Shown here: piece after piece, positions 40,864-49,575 of the stretch
Numbering within the stretch: position 1 is the first letter of the stretch
Layout: the number at the start of each line of letters is the position of its first letter
Assembly (NCBI GenBank): GCA_017556045.1
Contig: JAFZFF010000036.1
Coordinates: forward strand, 1-53,793
Reading direction: 5' to 3'
Length of the DNA: 53,793 nucleotides
Source: Bacteroidaceae bacterium
Lineage (GTDB): Bacteria > Bacteroidota > Bacteroidia > Bacteroidales > Bacteroidaceae
Notes under the pieces: generated by a model
What the model saw: the letters and a program-made list of their open reading frames with translations, nothing else
Told to the model about the DNA's origin: nothing
Database searches by the model: none
Made by a program: the position numbers and the translations under genes

Positions 40864-42114
40864 ATGAATAAACAACGTACAAAACTCAAGCTGGCGAAGA
40901 TGGCGGCATTGCTCCTGTGCATAGGCGCAGTGGGATGTGCCAAGAAGTCGACACAGCAGGTGCCCGAGGCCAAGGTGGAGAAGGGTGTATTCTACATCGA
41001 CATCTACGAGGAGGGCGAGATAGAGGCTATCAACTCGATCAATGTGAACTCACCCAACATACCATGGCGTTTCGGCAACCTGAAGATTTCGGATATCGTA
41101 GAGGATGGCGCCAGCGTCAAGGAGGGCGACACGCTCATCACCTTTGACCCCTCGGAGGTGCGCAAGGCTATACTCGACTATGAAGACCGCCTGATAGTGA
41201 GCAATGCGGAGCTGGAGAAGATGATAGCTCAGCAAGAGCTCGAGATGGAGCAGCTCATCGCCGACTATGAGGTGACACGCATCTCACACGAGATCACCCG
41301 TATGCAGCTCGAGTCAGCAGCTCACGAGAGCGAGATCAAGCGTCGCGAGATACAGCTCAATCTGGACAAGGCTGACATCTCTCTGGACCGCGCCAAAGAG
41401 CAGATAGAGAACCGTCGCAAGATACAAGCCGAGGAGATGAAGCAGAAGCACCTCTCGATCCGTCAGGACGAGGAGCGACTCGAGGAGGCTCACCTCACGC
41501 TCAACAAGCTCTTTGTGATAGCTCCCGCACCGGGTATAGCCATCATCTCGCGCAACTGGAGCACCAATAGCAAGTTTCAGATGGGCGACCAGTGCTGGTC
41601 ATCGCAAGAGATCATCAAGCTCCCCGACCTCTCGAAGCTCAAGGCAAAGGTCAACATCAACGAGATAGACATCTCTAAGGTGACACGCGGTCTGAAGGTG
41701 CAGGTACGCCCCGATGCCTTCTCTGACAGTATCTTCTCAGGATATGTGTCTACCGTGGCCAACCTGGCGCAGAACAAGGACAACAAGTCAAACATCAAGG
41801 TATTCCCCGTAGAGATCGTCATCGACCAGAGCAACAAGAACCTCCTCCCCGGACTCACCGTGAGCTGCCGCATCATCGTGGACGAGATACCCGACGTACT
41901 GTATATGCCCATCGAGGCACTGCACGTGGAGAGCGACAAGAGCTACGTGTTTAAGAAGACCGTGAGCGGATATGAGAAGGTAGAGGTACAGACCGGACAT
42001 ACCAACTCGGACTACGTCATCATCGAGTCGGGCCTCGACAAGGGCGACAAGGTGGCGCTCATCGACCCCGCGACACTGGACAAGAACGAGGATAAGAAAG
42101 AGGAGAAGAAATGA
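40864..42114 (+). CDS. Periplasmic adaptor lipoprotein 2 (HlyD/MacA-like)
   Basis: The 416-residue protein has a lipoprotein signal (LLLCIGAVGCAKK, Cys25). It has the lipoyl half (NSINVNSPNIPWRFGNLKIS, GASVKEGDTLITFD), a long coiled-coil hairpin (about 100-220) and a beta-barrel with the shared motif NWSTNSKFQMGDQCWSS and KLPDLSKLK. Its C-terminal tail is rich in Lys and Glu. It is clearly homologous to its two neighbours but diverged. It ends in an ATGA overlap with the third adaptor. Confidence 0.9.
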   Translation: MNKQRTKLKLAKMAALLLCIGAVGCAKKSTQQVPEAKVEKGVFYIDIYEEGEIEAINSINVNSPNIPWRFGNLKISDIVEDGASVKEGDTLITFDPSEVRKAILDYEDRLIVSNAELEKMIAQQELEMEQLIADYEVTRISHEITRMQLESAAHESEIKRREIQLNLDKADISLDRAKEQIENRRKIQAEEMKQKHLSIRQDEERLEEAHLTLNKLFVIAPAPGIAIISRNWSTNSKFQMGDQCWSSQEIIKLPDLSKLKAKVNINEIDISKVTRGLKVQVRPDAFSDSIFSGYVSTVANLAQNKDNKSNIKVFPVEIVIDQSNKNLLPGLTVSCRIIVDEIPDVLYMPIEALHVESDKSYVFKKTVSGYEKVEVQTGHTNSDYVIIESGLDKGDKVALIDPATLDKNEDKKEEKK

Positions 42115-43103
42115 AGATGCATAACCTGAAATATCTATTGGCACTGCCACTCTTGGTCGCTTGTCAGGGTGGTATGTCGGGAGGCGAGGATGCTCCCCAA
42201 GGTAAGGAGACACCGCTCGTAGAGACGGGTGAACTCTCGGCCGTGCGCACCAAGGCATTCGTGCTCCCACATTTTGGCCGCTTCGGCTCGTTCCGCATCA
42301 TCGGCATCGAGGAGCATGGCAAGCAGATACAGCCCGGCGACTCGGTGATACAGCTCGACCCCGCCAATGTCACCAAGTACATCGTAGACCGTGAGACCGC
42401 ACTGGAGTCTCAGCTGGCATCGCTCGAGAAGATGCTCGTCAATCAGGAAAATCGCGATAGCGAGGCCGAGTCGACCATCAAGTCAGAGCTCGCCACCTAT
42501 GAGCTGCGTAAGCTGACCCTCGAGGCGGCCCAGTTTGAGTCAGAGCGTACGAGAAAGATCAAGGAGCTGGAGTTTGAGCAGGCAACCATACAGCTCAACC
42601 TCGCCAAACGACGTCTCGAGCTCAATGCTATCATCAATGAGAACGACCTGAAGATACAGCAGATACGTGTAGACCAGATCAAGCAGGACATACAGGACGC
42701 CTACGACGTCATCCCCCAGCTTACCATACGTAGCACCATACCCGGTATCTTCCAGATCACCCGCAACTGGCGCTCAGGACAGCTGCTCAAGGTAGGTGAC
42801 GAGGTGTGGCGTGGCAATGCCATGGCCAGTGTGCCCGACCTCACATGGATGAAGGTGGAGACACAGATCAACGAGAACGACTTCTTGCGCATCCACGAGG
42901 GTGACAAGGTGCTGGTACGTCTCGACGCACTGCCCGAGGTAGCTTTCGAAGGCTGGATCTCTGACATAGGTCTCTTCTGCCATGCTAAGGACCCCAACAA
43001 ACCCCGTCAGAAGACCTTCGACGTAGAGGTGCGCCTCAAGGAATCAGACGAGCGCCTCAAGCCTGGTATGACAGTGAGCTGCGAATTTTTACCCAGTAAG
43101 TAA
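42111..43103 (+). CDS. Periplasmic adaptor lipoprotein 3 (HlyD/MacA-like)
   Basis: The 330-residue protein is shorter than its neighbours. It has a lipoprotein signal (ALPLLVACQGG, Cys about 18), a coiled-coil pair with RKIKELEFEQATIQLNLAKR, and the shared beta-barrel motif NWRSGQLLKVGDEVWRGN and SVPDLTWMK, ending in PGMTVSCEFLPSK. The membrane-proximal C-terminal domain seen in adaptors 1 and 2 is missing. The start codon overlaps the previous stop (ATGA). ATG 42117 is an alternative. Confidence 0.88.
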   Translation: MKMHNLKYLLALPLLVACQGGMSGGEDAPQGKETPLVETGELSAVRTKAFVLPHFGRFGSFRIIGIEEHGKQIQPGDSVIQLDPANVTKYIVDRETALESQLASLEKMLVNQENRDSEAESTIKSELATYELRKLTLEAAQFESERTRKIKELEFEQATIQLNLAKRRLELNAIINENDLKIQQIRVDQIKQDIQDAYDVIPQLTIRSTIPGIFQITRNWRSGQLLKVGDEVWRGNAMASVPDLTWMKVETQINENDFLRIHEGDKVLVRLDALPEVAFEGWISDIGLFCHAKDPNKPRQKTFDVEVRLKESDERLKPGMTVSCEFLPSK

Positions 43104-43165
43104 GGTTAATTGTTGTGGGGTATATAATTCTCAATTTTCAATTCTCAATTCTCAATTAAATAGTC

Positions 43166-44404
43166 GTGGAATATAGCGAAAATATCAAGGTAGCCTTGCA
43201 GGGTTTGACGGACCATAAGTTCCGCTCATTCCTCACGATGCTCGGTATCATCTTCGGTGTAGCATCGGTGATTGCCATGCTCTCGATCGGTGAAGGTGCC
43301 AAGCGCGAGGCCATAGCCAAGTATCAAGACTTGGGTGTAAACAATATCATTGTGCGTGAGAAAGATATGTCTAATGAGGAGCTCGAGGAGGTACGCACCA
43401 AGTTTTCTCCAGGACTCTCACTGCGCGATGCTGAGGTCATCCGTGAGATTGTGCCGGGCGTGAGCCGCATTGCTGCACAGGCCGAGATCAATGCAGAGGT
43501 CAAGTATGGTAGCCATTCGGTGAAGTCATCGGTCATCGGCATCACTCCCGAGTTTTACGAAATCCTCAACTATAAGATCAAGGAGGGTGAGTTCGTAAAT
43601 GACCTGCACTATAATGGCAAGCAGAAGGTGTGTGTGCTCGGTGCCGGTATCGCCTTCTCATTGTTCCAGAAAGATGACCCCATAGGTCAGATGATCAAGA
43701 TTGAGGACCAGTGGCTCGAGGTCATCGGCGTACTGGAGTCAAAGGCACTCTTCACCGAGACCGTAGGTGAGCTGGCAGCACGTGACCTCAATACCGACGT
43801 ATATGTACCCTTGTCAATGTTCCTCGACCGCTTCTCACGAGGCAATGTCTTGGCGAGCGAGATACAGCAGCTCACCATTCAGGTAGAGAACTCTGACCGC
43901 CTCATGGAGACCTCGGCACTGGTCAATGAGATCGTACGTCGCCACCACTTCAATAATGAAGACTACGGCATCGTCATCCCCCTCGAGCTGCTCAAGCAAG
44001 AGGAGAAGGAGCGTCAGATATACAACTTCCTGCTCGGTGCTATTGCTGCCATATCGCTCATCGTGGGTGGTATCGGTATTATGAATATCATGTTGGCTAC
44101 GGTGATGGAGCGTACCCGCGAGATCGGTATACGCCGTGCTATCGGAGCGCGCAAGCGTGATATCATGAGTCAGTTTGTGACCGAAGCCGTGGTGATAAGT
44201 ATCGCTGGCGGTATCATCGGTGTAGTGCTGGGCGTGTCGCTCTCGCTGCTCGTATCGGTGTTTACCGACGTCAGCACCTATGTGAGATTGTATAGCGTCA
44301 TCATCGCCTTCGCCTTCTCTGTACTCGTGGGTGTCGTGTTTGGCTATCTGCCCGCTAAGAATGCCGCTAATCTGAAACCTGTAGATTCTATCCGCTATGA
44401 ATAA
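43166..44404 (+). CDS. MacB-type ABC transporter permease
   Basis: The 412-residue protein starts with GTG ([20 protein letters not shown]) and lacks a fused ATPase. It has an N-terminal membrane helix ([19 protein letters not shown]), a large periplasmic domain (about 50-280) and three C-terminal helices ([59 protein letters not shown]). The [20 protein letters not shown] coupling segment is typical. It works mechanotransmission-style with the adaptors. Its end overlaps the ATPase gene by 8 bases. Confidence 0.93.
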   Translation: MEYSENIKVALQGLTDHKFRSFLTMLGIIFGVASVIAMLSIGEGAKREAIAKYQDLGVNNIIVREKDMSNEELEEVRTKFSPGLSLRDAEVIREIVPGVSRIAAQAEINAEVKYGSHSVKSSVIGITPEFYEILNYKIKEGEFVNDLHYNGKQKVCVLGAGIAFSLFQKDDPIGQMIKIEDQWLEVIGVLESKALFTETVGELAARDLNTDVYVPLSMFLDRFSRGNVLASEIQQLTIQVENSDRLMETSALVNEIVRRHHFNNEDYGIVIPLELLKQEEKERQIYNFLLGAIAAISLIVGGIGIMNIMLATVMERTREIGIRRAIGARKRDIMSQFVTEAVVISIAGGIIGVVLGVSLSLLVSVFTDVSTYVRLYSVIIAFAFSVLVGVVFGYLPAKNAANLKPVDSIRYE

Positions 44405-45104
44405 TAACCTCATCGAAATAACCAACATCACCAAGCGCTACGAGATGGGCGACAATGTGGTGATGGCTTTGCAGGATGTGAGTCTCACCATCCGTAAGGG
44501 AGAGTACCTGAGCATCATGGGGCCGTCGGGCTCGGGTAAGAGTACCTTTATGAATATCCTGGGTTGTCTTGATACCCCCTCGACAGGTGAGTATAAGTTT
44601 CGCGGTGTGGATGTGAGCCGTCTCGATGACGATGCCCTCTCAGCCATGCGTAATAAGGAGATTGGCTTCGTCTTCCAGAACTTCAACCTCTTGCCTAAGC
44701 TCACCGCCGTACAGAATGTAGAGCTCCCCTTGGCCTATGCCGGAGTGCCTGCATCAGAGCGTCGCGACCGTGCTGTGCGTGCTCTTGAGCGTGTGAAGCT
44801 TGCCGACCGTATGCTCCACAAGCCCAGCGAACTCTCTGGTGGTCAGCGCCAGCGTGTAGCTATTGCACGTGCCTTGGTGACCAATCCGGGTATACTGCTT
44901 GCCGATGAGCCCACGGGTGCGCTCGACTCTAAGACCGGTGTGGAGATCATGCGCCTCTTCGACGAACTGCATCAGGAGGGCAATACCATCATCCTCATCA
45001 CCCACGAGCAGGAGATAGCCAACTATGCCATTCGCAATGTATATATCAAGGATGGTAGCATCCACTATGACCGTCCCAACCCTAATAGAACAATCGTAAA
45101 GTAA
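44397..45104 (+). CDS. MacB-type ABC transporter ATP-binding protein
   Basis: The 235-residue protein has Walker [18 protein letters not shown]-loop [20 protein letters not shown], signature [16 protein letters not shown] and Walker [14 protein letters not shown] with the switch His (ILITHEQE). It is the LolD/MacB-like subtype and overlaps the permease gene by 8 bases, so the two are surely expressed together. It energises export through the adaptor-channel complex. Confidence 0.96.
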   Translation: MNNNLIEITNITKRYEMGDNVVMALQDVSLTIRKGEYLSIMGPSGSGKSTFMNILGCLDTPSTGEYKFRGVDVSRLDDDALSAMRNKEIGFVFQNFNLLPKLTAVQNVELPLAYAGVPASERRDRAVRALERVKLADRMLHKPSELSGGQRQRVAIARALVTNPGILLADEPTGALDSKTGVEIMRLFDELHQEGNTIILITHEQEIANYAIRNVYIKDGSIHYDRPNPNRTIVK

Positions 45105-45105
45105 T

Positions 45106-46587
45106 ATGAAGACAAAGCATATCATCGCCCTCTGCATCGCCCTCGTGGGCCTCACAGCCAAGGCCGAAACCTATCACTTGACCCTCAAGGCCAGCATCGA
45201 TTTGGCCAAGGAGAAGAGCTACACGATGCGCAACTTGCAGGAAAATCTCAAGATTGCCGAGTACAACCTCAAGTCGGCAACAAGTAGCCTAAAGACCCAC
45301 ATCGACTTTAGCCTCACGATGCCAGAGTTTAACCAGACCGTGCGTACATGGCAAGATACCACGGGTGTGTCATTCTACTCAGTGAAGCGTATGGACTATG
45401 GCGGTACAGTTACTGTAAACCAGCCTCTTATCACCAATGGTAACATCTATTGGGAGACCAGCCTCAATAGCTACGACGACCTCTACAATGCCGATCGCTC
45501 GTCTACTGTAAACACACGTCTTCGCCTGCGCCAGCCCATCGATGCGCTCTATGGATACAATGCTATACGCTCATCGCTCAAGTCGGCTCGCCTCAATTAT
45601 GAACGTACCAATAAGTCGCTCCGTCGCGAAGAGCTCAACCTCGAGTACCGCGTGAGCAGTAGCTACTACAACCTGCTCTCACAGCAGCGTAGTACCGAGA
45701 TTGCCAAGCTCGACTATGAACGCCAGACCGAAGCTAACCAAATCGCGCAAAACAAATATGCCTCAGGCCTTATCCGCGAGGTTGACGCACTCCAGATGGA
45801 GGTAGACCTTGCAGAAGCTCAGAACAGCTACGAGATGGCACTTATCAATCAGACATCATCTATCAATAGCTTCAAGGAACTGCTCGGAATAGCGCTCACC
45901 GATAGCGTAGTGCTGACAGACGAACTGGAGTACAACATCGTGACCGTCAATGCCGACAAAGCCGTAGAGTATGCATTGAAAAATCGTATTGAGGTGCGCG
46001 AGCAAGACATTGCTATTGAGCAGCAACAGATGTCTATTCGCCAACAGAAGGCTCAAGGCATGGTGCGTGGATACTTCGACGCCTACGTGCAGAAGACAGG
46101 TACGAGCATGAGCGATATCGACAACAGCTATGCATACACCTTCCAGACCTCTGCGCATGACTTCATGGATCGTCCCGTAAACTATGGAGTGGGAGTGACC
46201 CTCTCGGTGCCTCTGCTCGACTGGGGTGAGAATAAGGCGCGAGTACGTGCAGCCGAAGCTCGCCAGCGCCAAAACTACCTTGCCAAGGAGGAACTGGAGC
46301 GCTCTATCGAGACCGAGACTCGCAATTCAGTAGCGCAGCTCAACAATAACCTCAAGCGCTTGCAACTCCTCGAGAAGAACGTCGTCATCGCCGAGAAGAG
46401 CTTTGCCATCACCCTCCAACGCTTCTCTGATGGCGACATCGATAGCCAGACACTTGCTCTCGAGCGTAATCGTCTCAACAGCGCCTACCGCAACCACCTG
46501 AGTGCCTACATCGCCTATCAGCTCAGCTTAGCCGACATCATGCGTAAGACACTCTATGACTTCGAGAAAGACGAACCGTTGATGTAA
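45106..46587 (+). CDS. TolC-family outer-membrane channel protein
   Basis: The 493-residue protein has a signal peptide (KTKHIIALCIALVGLTAKA) and the helical hairpin pattern of TolC proteins: LKASIDLAKEKSYTMRNLQE in the first half and RQRQNYLAKEELERSIETE in the second. It begins 2 bases after the ATPase gene stop and completes the exporter. Confidence 0.93.
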   Translation: MKTKHIIALCIALVGLTAKAETYHLTLKASIDLAKEKSYTMRNLQENLKIAEYNLKSATSSLKTHIDFSLTMPEFNQTVRTWQDTTGVSFYSVKRMDYGGTVTVNQPLITNGNIYWETSLNSYDDLYNADRSSTVNTRLRLRQPIDALYGYNAIRSSLKSARLNYERTNKSLRREELNLEYRVSSSYYNLLSQQRSTEIAKLDYERQTEANQIAQNKYASGLIREVDALQMEVDLAEAQNSYEMALINQTSSINSFKELLGIALTDSVVLTDELEYNIVTVNADKAVEYALKNRIEVREQDIAIEQQQMSIRQQKAQGMVRGYFDAYVQKTGTSMSDIDNSYAYTFQTSAHDFMDRPVNYGVGVTLSVPLLDWGENKARVRAAEARQRQNYLAKEELERSIETETRNSVAQLNNNLKRLQLLEKNVVIAEKSFAITLQRFSDGDIDSQTLALERNRLNSAYRNHLSAYIAYQLSLADIMRKTLYDFEKDEPLM

Positions 46588-46653
46588 TCCGAATCGTCTC
46601 TATCTGCACCATCTATCTATAGTGGTAAACGAGCAGATATTAAAAACCTTTAG

Positions 46654-46699
46654 TGACAGACATTGCGTACGATTATCCACGTGTGAGCAATGTCTGTCA
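46654..46699 (+). terminator. Hairpin after the export operon
   Basis: TGACAGACATTGC (46654-46666) and GCAATGTCTGTCA (46687-46699) form a perfect 13-bp inverted repeat with a 20-base loop, followed by TTTATTTTG. It probably ends the operon, although the long loop is unusual. Confidence 0.6.
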
Positions 46700-46753
46700 T
46701 TTATTTTGTCTTAATTTGAAAAAAATCATCCCAAATTCCCATTTTCAGGTGAC

Positions 46754-46905
46754 AAAAGTTTATTTTTGGGGTGGCATGGCAGAGCGAGCAGAGCTTGCTA
46801 ATGGACAATTGATAATGGATAATTGATAATTATCCAGATGGAAGTTTTCGTTTTCGTTGCCAGCGAGCAAAACTCGCTGCCATGCCACCCCAAAAATAAA
46901 CTTTT
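46754..46905. mobile_element. 152-bp MITE-like palindrome with 29-bp perfect terminal repeats
   Basis: The left arm 46754-46782 (AAAAGTTTATTTTTGGGGTG, then GCATGGCAG) is repeated as an exact reverse complement at 46877-46905. The interior has weaker inverted GCGAGCA words and repeats of AATTGATAATGG. No open reading frame of note. The arms could fold as a long cruciform or RNA hairpin. Confidence 0.75.
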
Positions 46906-47573
46906 TCCACCCTAAAAACATCAGTTTTGCTATCCTTAAGATTGCAATTTGTGCTATTTTCGTCACCCTCTGTACAATTTTACATATCGCTGGTGATAAA
47001 CTCTACACTTGTATAAGATTGCTTTTACCCGTACTAAGCGAAAAATATTTTTTGCTTTGTGAGAGTTGAAAAGTACTTTGTATTTTTTCTCTCGTATTAT
47101 GTTGGAAAAACATAGGTTCGTTTTTCAGAAAAGGGCTGTTAGATTTTTAGAAAACACAAAGGCCTTTTCTTACGATCGAACCTGCCTTTTTTTAGCTTTG
47201 TCTCTACCGCGTGAAATCAAAGCTGTGTGATAAAATTATCAGAGCTGTCCTCGAGAAAAATCACAGACCTTCGTCACGAAAATTGCAGCTGTCCGTTTCG
47301 GAGCGTCTACACATCAATCTCAAAATTTCTACACATGCAATAGTCTCAATATGCACTTGTAATAATATTTTATCGCAGGTTTGATCTGGAATTTTGTAGG
47401 TGGTGTAGCTGTTATTCTATTGGCTATCAATTCTTCCAACCCATTTGGCAGTGCATAGCAGTTGGGAAGTAAATGATCTCTACTGTAGATTTTTTGTCAT
47501 TCTTTTCTCTAATGTTTTTGTCATTATTGCTGATTTTGTACATGCAAATCATGTTTTATTCAGAATAATTATT
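46906..47573. other. Non-coding AT-rich stretch
   Basis: I find no gene in this interval. It is AT-rich, contains scattered short words such as GCTGTC, and ends with the promoter region of the envelope operon. Confidence 0.5.
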
Positions 47574-47581
47574 TACCTTTG
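47574..47581 (+). promoter_or_regulatory. -7 box of the envelope operon promoter
   Basis: TACCTTTG matches the consensus exactly. If it is used, the transcript has a leader of about 390 bases before the first ATG at 47980. The -33 position shows no clear TTTG. Confidence 0.5.
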
Positions 47582-47816
47582 CGCTATCACTACGCCGATA
47601 CCTTAATTCTTTTATGTGATTAAGGAGGTACGTTAGGGATAGACATTTTGGAAAAGGCGTTTACTTGACGCTTTGGTTTTGACTCATTGGAATCTCGCAA
47701 GTTCTTAATATTCGTCAAAAACAAAGCAACGGTGAATGCCTCAGTGGGTATGTTTTCGTACTCCTTTGTTGTATTAGTCGTGATGATTGGTACAATGTAA
47801 GGTTGTATACATATCG

Positions 47817-47912
47817 GCGTGAGGCTTTCGCGTTGCTCGTTTCGACGAATAGGGCAATGCGAGAGCCTCAATGGGTGGGACGAGCAACAAGTGCAGGTTC
47901 TCACGCTTTTTT
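47817..47912 (+). ncRNA. Candidate structured leader RNA with alternative pairings
   Basis: GCGTGAG (47817-47823) pairs with CTCACGC (47900-47906), directly followed by TTTTTT, which is terminator-like. An internal stem, TGAGGCTTTCGCGTTGC (47820-47836) with GCAATGCGAGAGCCTCA (47854-47870), forms 17 pairs with two G-U wobbles. A competing stem GTTGCTCGT (47832-47840) with ACGAGCAAC (47880-47888) uses part of the same bases. The two conformations exclude each other, as in attenuators or riboswitches. It ends 67 bases before the next start codon. No family is recognised. Confidence 0.45.
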
Positions 47913-47979
47913 ACTTTAAATAGGTAATAGCCCAATCCGGAGAATCTATAGGCGAACAAATTCAGAAAACTATTTTGAT

Positions 47980-48675
47980 ATGAAAAACTTTCGCGTTTTC
48001 AAACAGTTCGTATGCGGCTCTTTGGCCGGTGTTTCAGTGATGTTTATGGTTTCATGCGGTAGCTCTAAGCAAGCACAGAACGATGCCATGATGATGCAGA
48101 TGATGCAAATGATGCAGAATCAACAACAATCTCAGCAGAATCTGAAAGATGATAACAGCTATGGTGTTGAGATTAAGAAGACAGAAACAGAACTTTATGC
48201 TGAGCAAGCGCCAGGCAAACGTTCTGCAGCTAACGGTCAGGCTTTTACGAAAGAGGCAGCAGAACAGTTTGCAAGAAACAACGCACGTGCCAAGTATGCA
48301 GAAGCTATTGAAAGTGCTGTGATTTCTGCAGCAAAAACTGTCTATGGCGAGATGTCTGAGTTCGCAGCGGATGAAAAGAGTGGTGAGTCTGCAACTGAGG
48401 GTGGCCAAAAACAACACACATTAGCGCAGACTGTGGCAGAACAGGTGATAGCTAATACAAATGTTGTAAAGACTCAGACATTCCGTGCTAAAAACAATAG
48501 ATACACAGTGTTTGTATGCCTTGAATATAATGGAGAGGTGGCTGAACTTGCAGCTGAAATCGCCCAGCAAGTGAAACAGCGTGTGTCTGAAAAATCTCGC
48601 AAACGCATCGAAAGTGATTTGAGCAAGTTTGAGGAAGAGGTAAAGTTTGAGCTATTCAAGAACAAACAGCAATAA
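47980..48675 (+). CDS. LPP20-like lipoprotein
   Basis: The 231-residue protein has a lipoprotein signal (FMVSCGSSKQ, Cys about 26), then a Met/Gln-rich low-complexity stretch (MMMQMMQMMQNQQQSQQ). The mature part has an alpha/beta domain with AFTKEAAEQFARNNARAKYA and RAKNNRYTVFVCLEYNG, the pattern of LPP20 lipoproteins. The C-terminus is a long charged helix. Similar domains occur near outer-membrane assembly factors, but no function is established. First gene of the envelope operon, 11 bases from the next. Confidence 0.75.
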   Translation: MKNFRVFKQFVCGSLAGVSVMFMVSCGSSKQAQNDAMMMQMMQMMQNQQQSQQNLKDDNSYGVEIKKTETELYAEQAPGKRSAANGQAFTKEAAEQFARNNARAKYAEAIESAVISAAKTVYGEMSEFAADEKSGESATEGGQKQHTLAQTVAEQVIANTNVVKTQTFRAKNNRYTVFVCLEYNGEVAELAAEIAQQVKQRVSEKSRKRIESDLSKFEEEVKFELFKNKQQ

Positions 48676-48686
48676 GTGATACTTTT

Positions 48687-49553
48687 ATGCAAAAAGTTCA
48701 TTTGACAGCTCTTGCATTTCTGATATTATTACCCACTTTGGCTTTTGCGCAAAAGCCAAAGTGGGTGAACAACACTCCGCGTGAACTGAACCCTACATAT
48801 CGTTTTGTTGAAATTATCTCTACTGGTAGTACGATAGAGTCAGCACGTGTAGCTCGTCTACATCAATTAGTATTGAACGAGAAAATTGCCAGCGCAGCAC
48901 AAGTTGCTATTTCGTCAGGAACGTTGACAACCATAGAAGATGTCTACACTGAACAAGGAGTAACTGGTACGCAAACCGACAAGTCTCATATCAATATCAA
49001 AGTGGATGACGAGCATTATATTCTTCAAGCTAGACTTGTAGACGAGTATTTTACAGGTTCAGCATATGGTGTAAACCAACTCCATTCGTTGTATATGGTC
49101 GCCGTGTGTGATAATCCTATATTTGACAATGCCAATAAGTCTACATCCTACGGAGTAACACCGCTCTTCATGTCTATCATCCCAGGAGCAGGACAGTGGT
49201 ACAAGGGGGCTAAGACCAAAGGAGTAATGTTTCTCGGTGGTACCGCAGCTTTGGCTGGTGGTATGGTATATTGTCAAAGTCGTATCACAAACAGTCGAAA
49301 TCTTGCGGCACAGACTTACAATCCAGAGCATTTGCGCATCTATTCGCGTCGCATCAGTAACTTTAGTACAGTACGCAATGTTTGCATAGGTGCTGCAGCC
49401 GCATTTTATGTATGGAATCTTGTGGATGCCGTAGCTACTCCTGGAGCACGTCGTATAGTGGTTAGACCTACTACAAACTTCAGTGGATATTCCTTGAAAC
49501 AATCAAGCAATAGTGCTGATGCCCTTGGTTGGAGTACAGCATTTACCTTTTAA
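48687..49553 (+). CDS. Exported DUF5683-like membrane protein
   Basis: The 288-residue protein has a signal peptide (LTALAFLILLPTLAFAQ). The N-terminal soluble half (about 25-150) resembles LPP20 domains (VEIISTGSTIESARVARLHQ). The second half has SIIPGAGQWYKGAKTKGVMF and GGTAALAGGMVYCQS, then VCIGAAAAFYVWNLVDAVAT, as in DUF5683 proteins, with two membrane helices. It is separated from the first gene by 11 bases and from the large lipoprotein by 22. Confidence 0.75.
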   Translation: MQKVHLTALAFLILLPTLAFAQKPKWVNNTPRELNPTYRFVEIISTGSTIESARVARLHQLVLNEKIASAAQVAISSGTLTTIEDVYTEQGVTGTQTDKSHINIKVDDEHYILQARLVDEYFTGSAYGVNQLHSLYMVAVCDNPIFDNANKSTSYGVTPLFMSIIPGAGQWYKGAKTKGVMFLGGTAALAGGMVYCQSRITNSRNLAAQTYNPEHLRIYSRRISNFSTVRNVCIGAAAAFYVWNLVDAVATPGARRIVVRPTTNFSGYSLKQSSNSADALGWSTAFTF

Positions 49554-49575
49554 ATATATATAACAGACAAAGGAT

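Noticed and set aside
47620-47959. Minus-strand frames of 61 and 94 residues in the leader region
   Set aside because: Composition is unlike real proteins and the same region folds as RNA on the plus strand; no promoter was seen for them.
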